Shown here: positions 33,440 to 45,699 of the stretch, piece after piece
How positions within the stretch are numbered: the stretch's first letter is position 1
Layout: every line of letters begins with the position of its first letter
DNA from: Spirometra erinaceieuropaei
Lineage: Eukaryota > Platyhelminthes > Cestoda > Diphyllobothriidea > Diphyllobothriidae
NCBI GenBank assembly: GCA_902702965.1
Contig: CACRXP010000608.1
Span: forward strand, 139,447-203,446
Length of the DNA stretch: 64,000 nucleotides
Reading direction: 5' to 3'
Program-made: the position numbers and the translations under genes
Notes under the pieces: model-generated
The model's database searches: none
Told to the model about the DNA's origin: nothing
Seen by the model: only the letters and a program-made list of their open reading frames with translations

Positions 33440-35230
33440 ATGCATATAACCAACGTTTGGGCATGCTCAGCGTACAGCTTATACCAGGCTTTTCTGCGCG
33501 CACAAAACCGGCTTTTCTAACTTAATGGCAGTTCTCCCTGCTGTCGTCAGCAGACACTGACCCAATGGCACGGGGTAGTTCAGTGAAACCTTGTAAATCA
33601 CAAGGAAGGCTCAGTTGATGCCCACATGCTGTCCGGAATCAAAAATGTGTTCGAGAATAACGTCATGTATGCTTTTGACTTCGCCTATTCTCAACCATAC
33701 CGGCAGATGTTCCCTTATTCTTTTGGATCGGCGCCTACTCGTGCCATCAATATCACCTGCTCCACAGGAGCAATTAAAAAAGTGCATATGGAGGTGGTGA
33801 GTTGGGGGCCTATCCTTACCTTCTCCGTGTCAAAAAGGGTTGACCGGGAACAATAACCGAACTCTAGTGCTGGGAATGCTCTTAAAACAGTCTGACCTTG
33901 GCGTCATCTCAGGAGTTCATTGGCCGTGTTCCATTAAAATTGAACGTTAAGGAACAGAGTACACTTTTCTGCCATAAATGGGTTGAGTTTCACTGTTGTC
34001 TTGGAAAGATTCCTTGCAATATATCCGTCAGGATACCGGTTCTCGCGAAACAGGTCCTGGATATTTCTAAGTTCCTAGTCGATTCTGTCTACAGAATAGA
34101 TTCATCGTGGTTTTCGAGCCAAACAGGGGACTATGCCGCGTTTCTGTTGAACGGGTACGAAGTTGCAATAGTTTGCATACTGTCTATACCATGTTTTTCT
34201 TCCAATAGACGCTGCGTCAAAAGCTACCATTAACTATTTTCGCCTAGAGGGACATCTAACAAGAGGTCACACCTGCCGTTTTCACTCCCATCGTGAACTT
34301 TACCGACGGATGTGTCTTATTTACAGCATCTAAGAGGACAGCTATGTCGGTTTCTGGATTGGTGATTGCGAAGATGTCATCAGTCTAACGACCGTAACGT
34401 CTTAGCCTACCAAGCTGGCCGTTTAGTTGAATTTTCTCCGCTTTGCCCATGAAAACGTCGACTAAAAGGGAATCAAGCGACGAGTCCATAGCAGTGCCAT
34501 CTGTTTGTTTAGATAGTTGGTTGTCAAAAGGTACCTGTACATTCAGTGAGAAGCTTAGTAATATTTCCTTGAATGTTTGTCGGTTTTCATAGTTTATGCT
34601 GATTGGTCGATAGGCACTCTTTGACGAAACCGTCTGTCTCTGTGACCGGGGCGTTCTTTAAAGAATGATAAGACGTCTAGAGGAAACATCGCCATTCCGT
34701 TTAGGTCCAGATTTTCTACGTCGTTCATGAATTCAAAGATATCTCAATAGCTACATAGTGCTAGTTGATACTTACGGGTCTGAGTTCCTCTGCCAACCAC
34801 TTACCTATAGAATGAAACGAAAGTTACGTATGTCAATAGTCGGATGCATTAGTAAGTCGTCCATGTGCCGACTGACCGGGGTTTTCCAGGTCACGGTTGA
34901 TTACAAAACCCCACTGTGTGCAGTCTTCTTAGGCGGTCGGTCATTTATACCTGTACTTTATCCGGGCAATTATTTTTCTTGTCTACTTTCCCTAATTTCT
35001 TCTAGTCTGTCCCAATAATAGCTGCACCTTCGTCACGTAGCCCGATCCGTTCATTATAACGACGCTCGTTCCTTTCTCTAGCCTATATACTAAGATATCT
35101 TTGGTCTGTCAAAGCTGGTTTGACTTCCATACGTGAGTTTTTGTCAACAATCCCCGACCGTTTCGTCCTCAGTTCCAGTATTAATAACTGCAATTCACCA
35201 ATGCTGATTTAAAGTATTGAACTTTAGATC
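33440..35230 (-). pseudogene. Penelope-like element (family B), nearly full-length decayed copy on the reverse strand
   Basis: Reading the minus strand from 35230 downward: a DKG-like block (VVIMNGSGYVTKV), KWLAEELRPVS, FPLDVLSFF (first catalytic Asp region), QTDGTAMDSSLDSLLVDVF (normally GSPLGPLLADIF), and a YVDD site reduced to stop-TDD (34377-34385). HPSVKFTMG and a long linker follow, then the GIY-YIG end: FNCSCGAGDIDGTSRRR (YIGRT changed to DIDGT, about 33760), REHLPVWL, and a C-terminal AFLVIYKVSLN and LEKPVLCAQKSLV at 33450-33560. Domain order and wording match the family B copy at 20.9-25.8 kb. Loss of YIG and of the first Asp-box context, plus many stops, shows a dead copy. The linker is spread over several frames. 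Confidence 0.8.
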
Positions 35231-35239
35231 GTAAGCTGC

Positions 35240-38200
35240 ATTCCAGAGATTCTCGAACTGGATTTTTAATTTTAATTGATTAACTCTTGGACGAGGTATG
35301 TAGAACTTAAGACCAACGGATACTGGTTCAAGCGAAGCTTTATCGAATGTCAAGTAAGAACGCTCGTGTACGTACCGCTCCGAATCCTCGGTTTATAACG
35401 ATCCTCAAATTTATAAAAGCCAACCGGTTGGGGAGGGACATATGGATCTCAGTATTACAGGTGGCCACACAATAAATTCTAGGAAGGTAAGGGTTTAGGT
35501 TAATGATAGAGTTAGGACTAACATCGGGACACGGGAATAGGAATTCCTTGGAAGTTAACCCAGGGCCATTCGTGGTACTGGGGAGTCCATATTCATGTGT
35601 GCGACCAGATAGCCAGCCGGGTATCACAACGTAGTACAAAGGAGATCAAGGGAAATTTACTCTAAATGCAGACACGTTAAGCCTGCGGATGTAAGCCTGC
35701 ACAAAAAATCACGCAAGCGCCCCCTAAAACAGCTCATAATCGTAAATGTTTGAAAAAGAAATAAACACTTCCTTAGAAGACGTAAAGCTCCACAGATCGA
35801 TTTTCAAATATTCTTTGTTGCCATTATTATTAGTGCTATGTGATTCATCGTACACAAGAATCGTAAGCCGACATAATAACGCATTTCATGTAGGCGGAGG
35901 TTTTCCCAGCTTGATTGAGCTCGGCGATTGGAAAGCAAGGATATTGAGGCGCAAGTAAGAGGACATCTAAGGGTCGCGCTCAATGTTACCTGGTCTGTGC
36001 TGCGTACAGTGCATGAAGGGAATGAATATAGTTCGCAAAATGCTTCAAACTGTGTTGATTGCTGTTATACTGTTACAACTGGCTTCAGACTCATTAATCG
36101 AGAGGAAATCTACGAAGAGATTGGTTGCAATAAACTTCGCACGATTATTTGGATTTTGATGACTAAACGCAAGACATGTGCGTATTAAGTGCTGAAATAC
36201 ATGGAAAAATAGACAGAAGTTGTTAAATATTGTTCGGTCAAACAATTTACTTAATTAATGTTGCAGTGTTAATTGGCAGGCAAAATAATCCAAGGTCCTT
36301 TATACACACTAGAATGATAGACTTTGAACTCGCATCTTTCCAGAATTTTTCCGAAGCTATACTTGCCGGCAAAAGCTTACTCAAATATTGATATTTTATA
36401 CCTACACATATTCAACCACATCTTATTGGTACAGTAGGTATTCATTGCTCAAGAAAGGCTCCACTTCAAATGCCGCGCACTGCTCACGTACATATAATTT
36501 GTAAGCAGATTGGGAAGATTTCGACACGAAATTTGTGCACAACTTTCCAAAGTCAGGACGCAAGGTATCCGACTAGGTGTGTTTCGCAGTTCCAGGCCTT
36601 GCATTGATTATTTTTAAATGGTAAAATATCTGATGTGCTGGAAATAAGAGCGAACGAAATCACTAAGGCAAGGACGTTTGTGAAAATCTATTTCAGATGT
36701 TAAGAAATGGTGGGGTGATGGAAGCTTTTATAGCATGATGGATGGTACTGAAAGAAGAGCAAGTATTGAAATAAACAACTTTGCATGCGGATAGCAAAGA
36801 GGGAGTCAATTGCTATTTCGAACGGATTAGATAATATATGCAAAATTAGATTTAAACAAGGTCGAGATTAGAGGCAAACCATTATGAGACCTTTTGGTGT
36901 AATATATTAAATAGCGACTTTCCGCTAGACATAGTGCTCACTTTCCAACGGCAGTTGATGAAATCAAAGTCAAGGCGGTTTGTTCCTGGGTCATTCGATG
37001 TTAGGCGAATTGAACTTAGTCGCTGGTCAGAGTACCAGCAAAACAATATTCAATTCTGTACACTTTAAACCTTCAAATACCAGTCCATCCGGGCAGCATC
37101 CAAGCGAATTTTTAGTTTCGCCTGGCCACGGTTTCCAACAGACTTTATGGTTGAATCGCCTCAGGACGGTGATGATGGTGTCACTTGGTGTCCATTACTA
37201 GACAGGCCCATATTACGAGTGTGTTTGTCCTCGAGTGACCTGGGAGATTTTAACAGCTAGCAGTGAAGGGTGCCAACCGAGTCGGCATACGGCACTCCCA
37301 TATGACGTTTCCAAGGCAGTATGTTCCAAGTATACTCGAATTCCATGCTCCGTCATCGTAACTTTTTCAAGAAGTACAGTCCGCGTGAGGCTAAGGCAAC
37401 AAAGACGATTAAAGTTCTTTTGGTTGCGACTGAGCCACAGGTGTGTTTTAATCTCCCTAAGCATAGAAAACGGACGCTTGACTGGATAAAAAAATTTTTC
37501 TCATTGGTTATTTGGACTACTTGATGACACCGTCTACTGACTACGGCGTCACACCCTCCAAGAAGGTTATTTGTTCATAATGACTTTGCAGTTCAGTAGG
37601 AATCAGATCTACACTTTTCGCCAGAAAAAATGTGTTTATTTCTAATCAGGGGTTGATTCTCTCTCAATATTCGCGGTCGAAAGTCCACGTGCCGCCCTTT
37701 GTCCATCTGCCAGAGCCAGGGTTTCATTCGGTTTGTATCCAACTATCACTCAGGCAATACTTTCTAAATTAAAGCATAGTTGCAGACTTAAAGAAACATA
37801 TGTCAAGTTTCTGCATTTTCTGTGTCTGACTGTGAGATTTGTGGACTACCTATGCTTTCTAAAGGAGCCTGTACATAAACCCTGGTGTGTCTAAATATCC
37901 ACAGACTTGGGTTCTAGTTGCATTAGAGATGGAAAGTGGCACGAGTTGGATTTCACAGACAATTGCCAAATGCCCCGCCATACACTGTACCATTTCTAAT
38001 CTCCAGTCATGAACACTTGGGATTGTCCTTGAGATGAACATGGTGACTGAAATTGCGAATGTCTTCCTGGGTGACGTCAACTTTACGCGGTTCGTGTTGA
38101 ACATGGTCGCAAAATCACTACCTACCCGTACGGTTATTTCTTCTTACACGTTTTGTTTATCTACTCAGCGAATCCCAAATTCGTTACAAACCTGAAAAGT

Positions 38201-38735
38201 GTTAGAGACCCCAAAACCCTAACTGTTCTGGCCGAAGGTAACCTAAGTTTTCAATTAGGCCAAATTATGGACAATGTTCTAAGCAGCACATCCCACGGTT
38301 AATGCATATGCAGGAGTCCAAGCGCAGAAAAAGGAATAATGCCTCTTGTATGTCAACGTTTTACTACCTTCTATAGTGTACACCAACATGATATGAACTC
38401 CAAAACGAAGTACTTTTCCCCGAATGAACTTGCAGCCACATATAACGATTGACAGTACCTTCAAACTCTACTTTTTGCGCAGATAGTCGTTTATATGTCT
38501 ATGCAGTCATTGAGGTTCGAGGATTACGCTAGCAGTGGAGTATCCCAATTTTGAGCTAGGTTCTTTGATGGACTGCCGACCCATGACGAAGCGGTGGGTG
38601 AAAACAAGTTTTGAAGGTGTAGATACTCTTCTGCGTCTCAGTGCCGCGTAGACACTGGTTGTGTTTTCTAGAAGGGCACAATTATCACTATACTACTGAC
38701 GTCTTGGTGCTTACTACCTTTACAAACATACGGAA
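35240..38735. other. No recognisable gene; short telomere-like module near 35.5 kb
   Basis: A short degenerate TTAGGG-like stretch at 35485-35520 is followed by ACACGGGAATAGG, a combination seen again at 40670-40715. Otherwise only short frames (86 codons or fewer, apart from a 99-codon minus frame over this module) without motifs. Confidence 0.4.
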
Positions 38736-38739
38736 TACA

Positions 38740-39740
38740 GTCTTGTTGGAAGTGCTCACGTGCCCAAAGTCCACAACATTATTCCGCTCAGACGTATCTT
38801 CCAAGACCAGAGCGTGACGAGTACTCTGTAATTTGGCTCATTGACACAGGAACTATTGATCGCCTCAGCCTCTTTCGTGGCGCACGTTTTGGTAAAGGGG
38901 ACAAACTTTGAAGCATCACGGTGGCCAGCTGAGTATCGAAGGGCTATGTGTCCATCCTCGTCCTATGTAGACTCACATTCTCCGCTATGCTGATGGGAAG
39001 CGTCCCGAAATTGCCGTAAAGTACCGAAGCGACAGAAAACTGCTCAATTTCTGTCGCCTGAAATCTCCATCGAGGGTTTCCAAGGCCGATGTCCGCGAAA
39101 TATTGTCTGCGGATACTGCACATTAGACGTCACAAGGGAAAAGGGCATGTTTTCGGCTGCCCCAAATTCGAATGACAGCGGTCATGCACCGACCGGCCGA
39201 TACAAAGTGTTGCTTACTTAGTACCCCTGCCATTATCAATGAAGTTTATCCCGTAATAGTGGGCAAATTCACTGGGAATATTTAGAAACATCGAGGTCGA
39301 TGACGTGGTCGCAATTCAGATCTCTAAGGCCAGATAAGCCTTCGCCCGGTCAAGGCCCTCGTCTGAAACCGTTGGGGCATCCTCTCAACACAAAACTGAG
39401 GATGTGTAGGGATTGTGTCATTACCGACAAAGACAAGGGAGACTGGAATGGCCTTTTCTGACTTATTAGCCGTCGTCAGGGATGTTTCCTGGCAAGTCTC
39501 CCGGAGAGGGCGAAGTCGTAGGCAGTGTCTGCAAGTCAAACAGGAAGACTAGATCATTTCTATGTTAACTGTTTTCAAAGAATAATGGACATGAAGCGGC
39601 CGGAAAGAGTCCCCTACATTAAGATCCTGGAGAAAAGGGGCATCAACAGTATTTATGCCATGATGAGGTTACCTGATTTAATTGGGTTAATTCGAGTGTT
39701 TGACACAATATTTAGACATACGAAAACAACTTCCAACTGA
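38740..39740 (+). pseudogene. RTE-like LINE reverse transcriptase fragment with internal SINE piece
   Basis: Fragments in LINE order: RYADGKRPEI, KYRSDRKLLN and RVSKADVREILSADTAH (about 38985-39125, where the last part corresponds to the usual LLFADDCAL box with the catalytic Asp pair damaged), IEVDDVVAIQISKA (39290), then SINE-derived sequence, then GRLDHFYVNCFQRIMDM and LEKRGINSIYAMMRLP (39547-39690), the C-terminal block after the RT. This wording is like the endonuclease-RT proteins abundant in flatworms. The 5' limit is vague, and sequence before 38980 is only weakly LINE-like. Non-functional because of stops and the damaged catalytic box. Confidence 0.65.
39412..39479 (-). repeat. SINE family 1 tail inside the LINE remnant
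   Basis: The minus strand reads GACGACGGCTAATAAG, GGCCATTCCAGTCTCCC and TTGTCTTTGTCGGTAATG, the exact tail order of the 54-kb SINE units. It replaces the LINE segment expected between the KLRM-like and GRLDHF blocks. Confidence 0.78.
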
Positions 39741-39744
39741 TCAT

Positions 39745-42700
39745 GAAAGTGTGCAGTGTCCACTTTCGGGATCAGTACCCGAACACGCGGTAGTCTGGTC
39801 TAAAGTATGCCCTTCGGAGTCTAAACGTGGTTTGTGTTTTACGCACTTTCCAAACTTCCGCAAAAGCCGCCGACATTTTAAGCATGGACCTGCACTTCGA
39901 ATGCGTCGAAAGAGATTGTGCTATTAATTGCTCTTCCCCTTGTCGCAAATTCAAAACACTCCTGTCGAAAATAATTTGTGCTTTGAAAAAGACGAAAAAT
40001 CTCTCCTCGATTCTTTATTTCTTTTTGATTACATGAAGGCAGGATTAGCTCAGATCTTTCGAATGGGGTACTTGGAGAAAATCTCCCTTCGATTACTGAA
40101 TGTAAATCCAAGTGACTGAACGGGTAGCAAGCAAAACAAACTAGTTTTATAAAGTCGTTGCCGTAATTCTTCTGTCGTCCAAAACACCAATCAGAGTTGT
40201 TAATAAGTACGGTCATCGGTTCACCTCGGAGCATCTTTTTCTTCACAGGATTGAAGAATACCATCGAAAGAATCTGTTCCATCCTGGGAGCATCTCAGAC
40301 CTACGCCCGATTGGCGCATTTATACATACGTCTTCTGTTTATCTAGTTTAAAACAGCTTCAGAGTTTTGACTTTTGCAAGGACGAAGACATGATTAGGCG
40401 AAAGTAACTACCAGTCATAATTTCGCCTGTAGTCTACCTTTTAGCTATGGAGATAACCATCACCATGACCATGTCTCTGTTGGCAAACAGTCCAGCCCTT
40501 GTTCCTCCAAATAGCGAAACCCGGTTTCTGGAGATTATGAAGGGTTTTCCAGAGTTGTATATCATTGCAATGTTCAATCTGTCGGTTGGGTACGGGAATA
40601 TGGACTCCTCCGTACTACAGCTGGGACGAGGATTGGATCTTAGCTATGGCTAGGAGAGTAATGGGGGTTTTTGTTAAGGCTAGGGTTAAAGTTAGAACAC
40701 GAGAATAGGCACCCTCCCTGGGATTTAATGTGACGCCGCCTGTAGGGTAGGGGTTGAGATTTCCCTGTCCGATCAGTTTGCCAAGACCTTGTTGAGTTGC
40801 CTTCACGAATCCTCTACCGAGAAAGGAGGCTCGTAGGCAGAAAAAGTTATTGGTAGTGTCTTCACGGTCACTAATTGAAGACATTCACAGCTGTACCTAT
40901 TAGGAAGTGCTTATTTACTCTTTAGTTGGGAAAATAAAGGTAACTATGTCTGGTAAAAGTCAAATAAGTTACTAAAATGATGTTTTAGCATTGGACTGAA
41001 ACATCTGGGGCCTAACAAAATGCGACAGTATGGTCCGCTATTCAAAATCAGACAGAACTAATTGCACAGCTTTTGCCATGGTAGCGGGCCAGGAACATTA
41101 ACTAACCACCACACCGAGCCAGTCATCGAAAGTGGTGGCAAAGAATGTGATCTACCGCCTGAGCAACGTTCGCTCATAGCCAAATATAGCCCCCAAGGGT
41201 TTTATTGTAGTAGATGGCGGAAACGCTGAAAACGTAAACGTGGGATTCGAGCCTTAGAAGCAGCTGCGAGCACTACTTCGATGGCACCGGCTTAGCGGCT
41301 AAATAGCAGACTTAGAAAGTTTCTTTCGTTAGATTTTTGAAAGGGCAAATCCAGAAGAAGTTTTTATATGGCAGTTTTTGTGTGCCGTTTTAAGTGCTCC
41401 TACAGTGTTGGACTACCGGCAGCAAAGATTCCCTGGTCGGCCGCGGTTCCCACGTACGGAATAGCTTTGTCGCCGGATTCTATGTCTAGACTGGTCTTGA
41501 AGTTGATCTAGGACATAACGGAACGCCGCAGATGCTCCTAGTTGTCGCGGCACACAACGGACACATTCATTCCGTAGTCAGACCACATCTTCATGAATGA
41601 ATGTTTGGCCTTGACTATAACCTAAGAAGGACTGTGTGGGCACGTAACCAAAACTGAAGGATGAGATTGCAGGAGCCTTGGTGGCTTTGGTGGGTCGCTA
41701 TGCAAAAGCGGATTAAAACTATGAACTCGGCACACACGCAGCTAATTCATGAATTTCACTGTAAAATTTTATCGATCAACTCGGAATTAACCGTTTGTTC
41801 CAGACGTTTACGAAAACAAGAGGACAAAGCAGGGCCACCAAAAACCTTTCGAATCGGAAAAGAAAACACAGTTAAGCAAACACTGCAACAATACTGCAAA
41901 CACTGCCAATAAAGACGCAAGATATGTAACCGCCTCGAAGCAATTAAAAATCAATAGCTCAATAGGGATATAATTTCCATGTTCAGGAATATTTAGGTGT
42001 AGTTTAAAGAAGTAGAAATGAAAGGTGGAAAGGAAAACTTTAATTTCCGAATGATCAAAATTTTCGCTCGGAAGTCCTTCAGAGTGGCCGTAAAACTAAG
42101 GAAAGTCGATTGGGGTAAAAGGGGAAACAGTAAAAAAAACTTTATCCTTTTCTGGATAATAAGCAAGACCCGATGTTCTCCTGTTCATACATGATCCTAT
42201 CCCAAGGACGTTTTCGGACAGATTTGGAGGGCTTTGTGACCCAGTCCAAGGGGTCTTCTGTCATTTATTTCTAGAAAAACTGACTAATAATCCAGCAACT
42301 TATTTTGTATTTTAGATATCATTGGCGCTCTTCTTGCCTGAGTCACCCTGCAGATAGAATCGTACAGGGTGTTCTATGCATGAAACGCATTCATGCAGTC
42401 TTATTAATCAGTTCTGTTAAAAGTAGATGATGGAAAACCGCCCGCCTTCAGGATGGGGTCTTATGCTACTACTAGGGTCTCTATTTCGATCTTCTGTCAC
42501 TCCAGAAATCAGGCTGGAACGGTTTGCTACCTTTTAGGTAAGTCGATGTAGGTACTAAAAGCAGTCATTTTGAAGGTAAGAGGGTGTCACGTCCGTTGAA
42601 TTTAAGAGGAAATTTGGTTAAATCGCAGTTGGCAGCCAGGAAGGGAGAAATGGATGAAGAGGTCCCCGTCTTACAGAAATGGTGGGAAAGGGGGTTATAC

Positions 42701-43266
42701 GGGTGGGGTAAATGAAAGGGCTGGTAGAAGACTGCGGGAATTTCTGGGAAAAAGTAAAGTTACAAGAGAAGGTGTTTAGAAGTCTTAACCAGGTGGAATA
42801 ATGGCAGAAAATTAAAAAAATCCCGTGGAAATCAGCACGGTCTTCGGAAAATGGCAGAGGTAAATAGTGATAGGTTAAACGCACCGTAGCCGCCTAGCAA
42901 CCAATGAGAGGTAGCCGGCGGATGGCTGGGTCAGTCCGCATAGCGTATCCGAAAACCGCGGACGGTATCATGTATGTCAGTGAAGTGGCGAGCGGAAGTA
43001 GAAATAAGGATAGCGAAGCCCAATTACGGTGAGTGTGCGGATCATTGAGAAGTAAACAAAAATATGCGGCGGAGGAGGTGCGGCATCAGGTGGCGTACGA
43101 GTTGGCGTAATAAAAAGAGAATGACGTAACTGGCAACCGTGGAAGTTCCGAAAAAAAGAGTAAAGCAGGGCAACCGTCATGGTTTACCATCGGCGTATTT
43201 TTGTCCTCTTTTAGACCGCGGACTGCAAGAAAACCGAGGAAGGCAGCTTCGCAAATCAGTCAGCCA
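39745..43266. other. No recognisable gene; telomere-like module at 40.67 kb and purine-rich stretch from 42.6 kb
   Basis: 40655-40720 has TTAAGGCTAGGGTTAAAG followed by ACACGAGAATAGG. From about 42600 the plus strand becomes strongly purine-rich, continuing around the transposase gene. Frames up to 134 codons (39878-40282, minus) have no motif. Confidence 0.45.
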
Positions 43267-44262
43267 ATGAAATTTGGCAAAATGCAGGATGTGATTCAGT
43301 CGTCTAAACTTGTGCAGTATTTGTAAGCTAAGAGGCTGCTGGCCTCACAAGTAATGTGTCGATGCCGCGTGCTTATGCGGTTGCGAGTACAGCGGCAACG
43401 CACGGACGGTTTTGCCCTCAGGTAAGGCTAAAAATTAGTAGCATGTGCTCTGCTGATGTAGCAAATACGGAACTAAAAGCCCACTGAGAATGACTCCAGT
43501 GTTTGAGCGAAGCCACCTAACATTACTGAAGGCAGTGAATAAAGCCCTTGCTTTTCTAGAAGGAACAGGGGCAAATGGATGTGCAGCATCTGTGAGGATC
43601 AGTTCCAATACGTCGCTGGAGTGGTATGGAATCTGAAGAGATGTCTGCACGAAAGTCCTGCTCAAGGAAATGAGGCAGCTGGGTGGTGAAAACGTTGAAG
43701 TCCGAGTGGACGAAACATTGCTACCTAGACGCAAGTGCAGCGTCGGTCGCCTGAGGAAACAGAACTGAATTTTGGGTAACATAATCCACTTAATTAACCA
43801 TTCCTAGGCATACACGATATGAACAGAAGGAAGGCTGTGTTCGAGCAAGTAAACAACCGCAGCTGGTCTTCCCTGAAGGCCGTAATAAAGAAATGGGTGG
43901 CCCCAGGCAGTGTGATAGTCATGGACCAATGGAAAGCGTATGCCCCGCTAGCGGAGGAGGGCTATCGCCATCTGACTGTTAATCATTCCGGCAATTTTGT
44001 TGATCCGGTCAGCAGAAGAAATACGAATTCCATAGAAGCGTACTGGAGCAGACTAAAGGAAAAATTGCGCGAGAAGGGTCCGATCACAGGAAGAAAAGTT
44101 TGGGAACACGTGGATGAAGCCCAATACCGCCTGTGGTATGGTGTGAAGGTAAATAACCTGCCGGAGGCTTGGCAAGTATTCCTAACCCATGTGACCCAAG
44201 TCTATCCGGTCGTGGAGAGTGAGGGCGAAAACCAAAGCGAGGCTTCGCAGACGCGCAGGTAA
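43267..44262 (+). pseudogene. Merlin-superfamily DDE transposase (ISXO2/IS1016-like), three exons, three premature stops
   Basis: Three blocks join in phase through two tiny GT-AG introns: exon 1 43267-43421, intron 43422-43461 (40 nt, GTAAGG...TGTAG), exon 2 43462-43775, intron 43776-43807 (32 nt, GTAACA...CCTAG), exon 3 43808-44262, giving 307 codons, a normal Merlin length. Exon 1 and early exon 2 hold the N-terminal DNA-binding region (LVQYL, CRCRVLMRLRVQ, then ERSHLTLLKA). The DDE core is complete: VDETLLPRRK (first Asp), IVMDQWKAYAPL (second Asp), VNHSGNFVDP, and TNSIEAYWSRLKEKLR (Glu). Stops interrupt it at 43324 (TAA), 43634 (TGA) and 43766 (TGA). Merlin elements move by cut and paste with short terminal inverted repeats, which I could not find here. 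A single fossil copy, or an expressed gene with assembly errors, are both possible; the first is more likely. Confidence 0.82.
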
Positions 44263-45480
44263 GCCACGAACCGGTAACTAAAGAGAACTTTTTCAGCTGT
44301 ATAGACACCCAGGGACGATAACAATGCCAAGAGGACCAAACAGCGGTCTGGCCAAGGAGAGCGCTACATTCAACCCAATTCGGACAGACAAAGTAGGTGT
44401 TTATATGAACTACTAACAGCAATAGCGAAATCTGTTCGACTGAAGTACAATGCCTTTGTTTGGTCTGCGGTCGTTAATACCACCCGGAGAGTCTATGCCC
44501 ACGTGGGTGGTCGGTCAGAAGACGAAAGGAATGACACACTTTTCCGGCCTTGGGTTATGAATGTTCACTTGAAGGGATAGTCTCGACTGCTGGGCTTGCC
44601 GTAGTCTTACTCGTTCCTGCGTGCTAATACTTGGACAATCGCGGGGGGAGGAAGGCGATTGTCAAGTAAAAATGTCGGCACTGCAGTAAACGTAAAAGGA
44701 AATACTGTGGACCGCACACTAAGCAGAAGGAGGTCGGGTCCAACGCCTAAATCGTGAAAAAGAGCAAGGCGCGGATCACCCGGGACTGAAGGGGGACGCA
44801 GTCCTAAATCCCGTGGTTCACGAGTTGAGGGAGTGTGTGCGAGGTGAATGGTGGATGTCGAAGGGGACCACCGGTAGGGCTGAACGTCTGTGGTACCTGC
44901 GAACTACTGAATGACGGCGTCGAACCCAAGTAGGGCGGATGCGAATGTGCACGTATGCTAACCCGGACAAGATAGCCGTAAAGGCAAAGCAGAAGCGCAC
45001 AGTAAGCGCGTACGTGCGGGCTGGGAACGTAGGGGGATGTTAGGAAAAACCGCGGCGGCAATGTCGGGCAGAAACGATGTCGGTAGACGGGCAGCTGCTG
45101 GTGCTGAAGGTCAAGGTAAAGTAATTTAAGGGAAGGCAAATGCTCACGACAACTGAACGCGGACGCAATGACGAAAATGAGCGTAGCTGGACGTCGCTGC
45201 TGTGGGAAGTGCTACAGGACGGACACTAAGGGAAGGCGTGGAAGGTTAGAATCGGCGGGCAAATAAAGAGCAAAACGGCCGGTTCGGATACGTCTTACTC
45301 CTCGGGAGGGAGCCGTTGGATGTAGGGACAGCGTAATCCAACGTTATCGTAAGCGAATGGTAGGGAAGTGTCCCGCTTATGTAAATAGAACCGGAAGGTA
45401 GATGGTAATCTCGTGGTAGGTATTGAAAACTAGAGGCGGTAGCTATGAACGCCATATGGAAAACAAATAGGCCACGAACG
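44263..45480. other. Purine-rich non-coding DNA between transposase and telomere-like tract
   Basis: G/A-biased plus strand with frames of 60-111 codons on the minus strand that look like composition artefacts. No gene recognised. Confidence 0.5.
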
Positions 45481-45699
45481 CTAACTGGGATGTCAAGCTA
45501 ACCACCCGTCCGTACTTCATAGGGTAGTGCAAGCGCACTGAGAAATAGTAAGGATGCAGATCCCGTAAAGCAGAAACTGAGGGCGTCGCCGGAGTGGATG
45601 CCGAATTAAAAAAACTCCCGGGAATAAATAACGGTAAACTGAAACCCAATGCGCCACCGCAAATGGCCATAGGGAAAACCCTGAAGAAAGCTGTAATCG

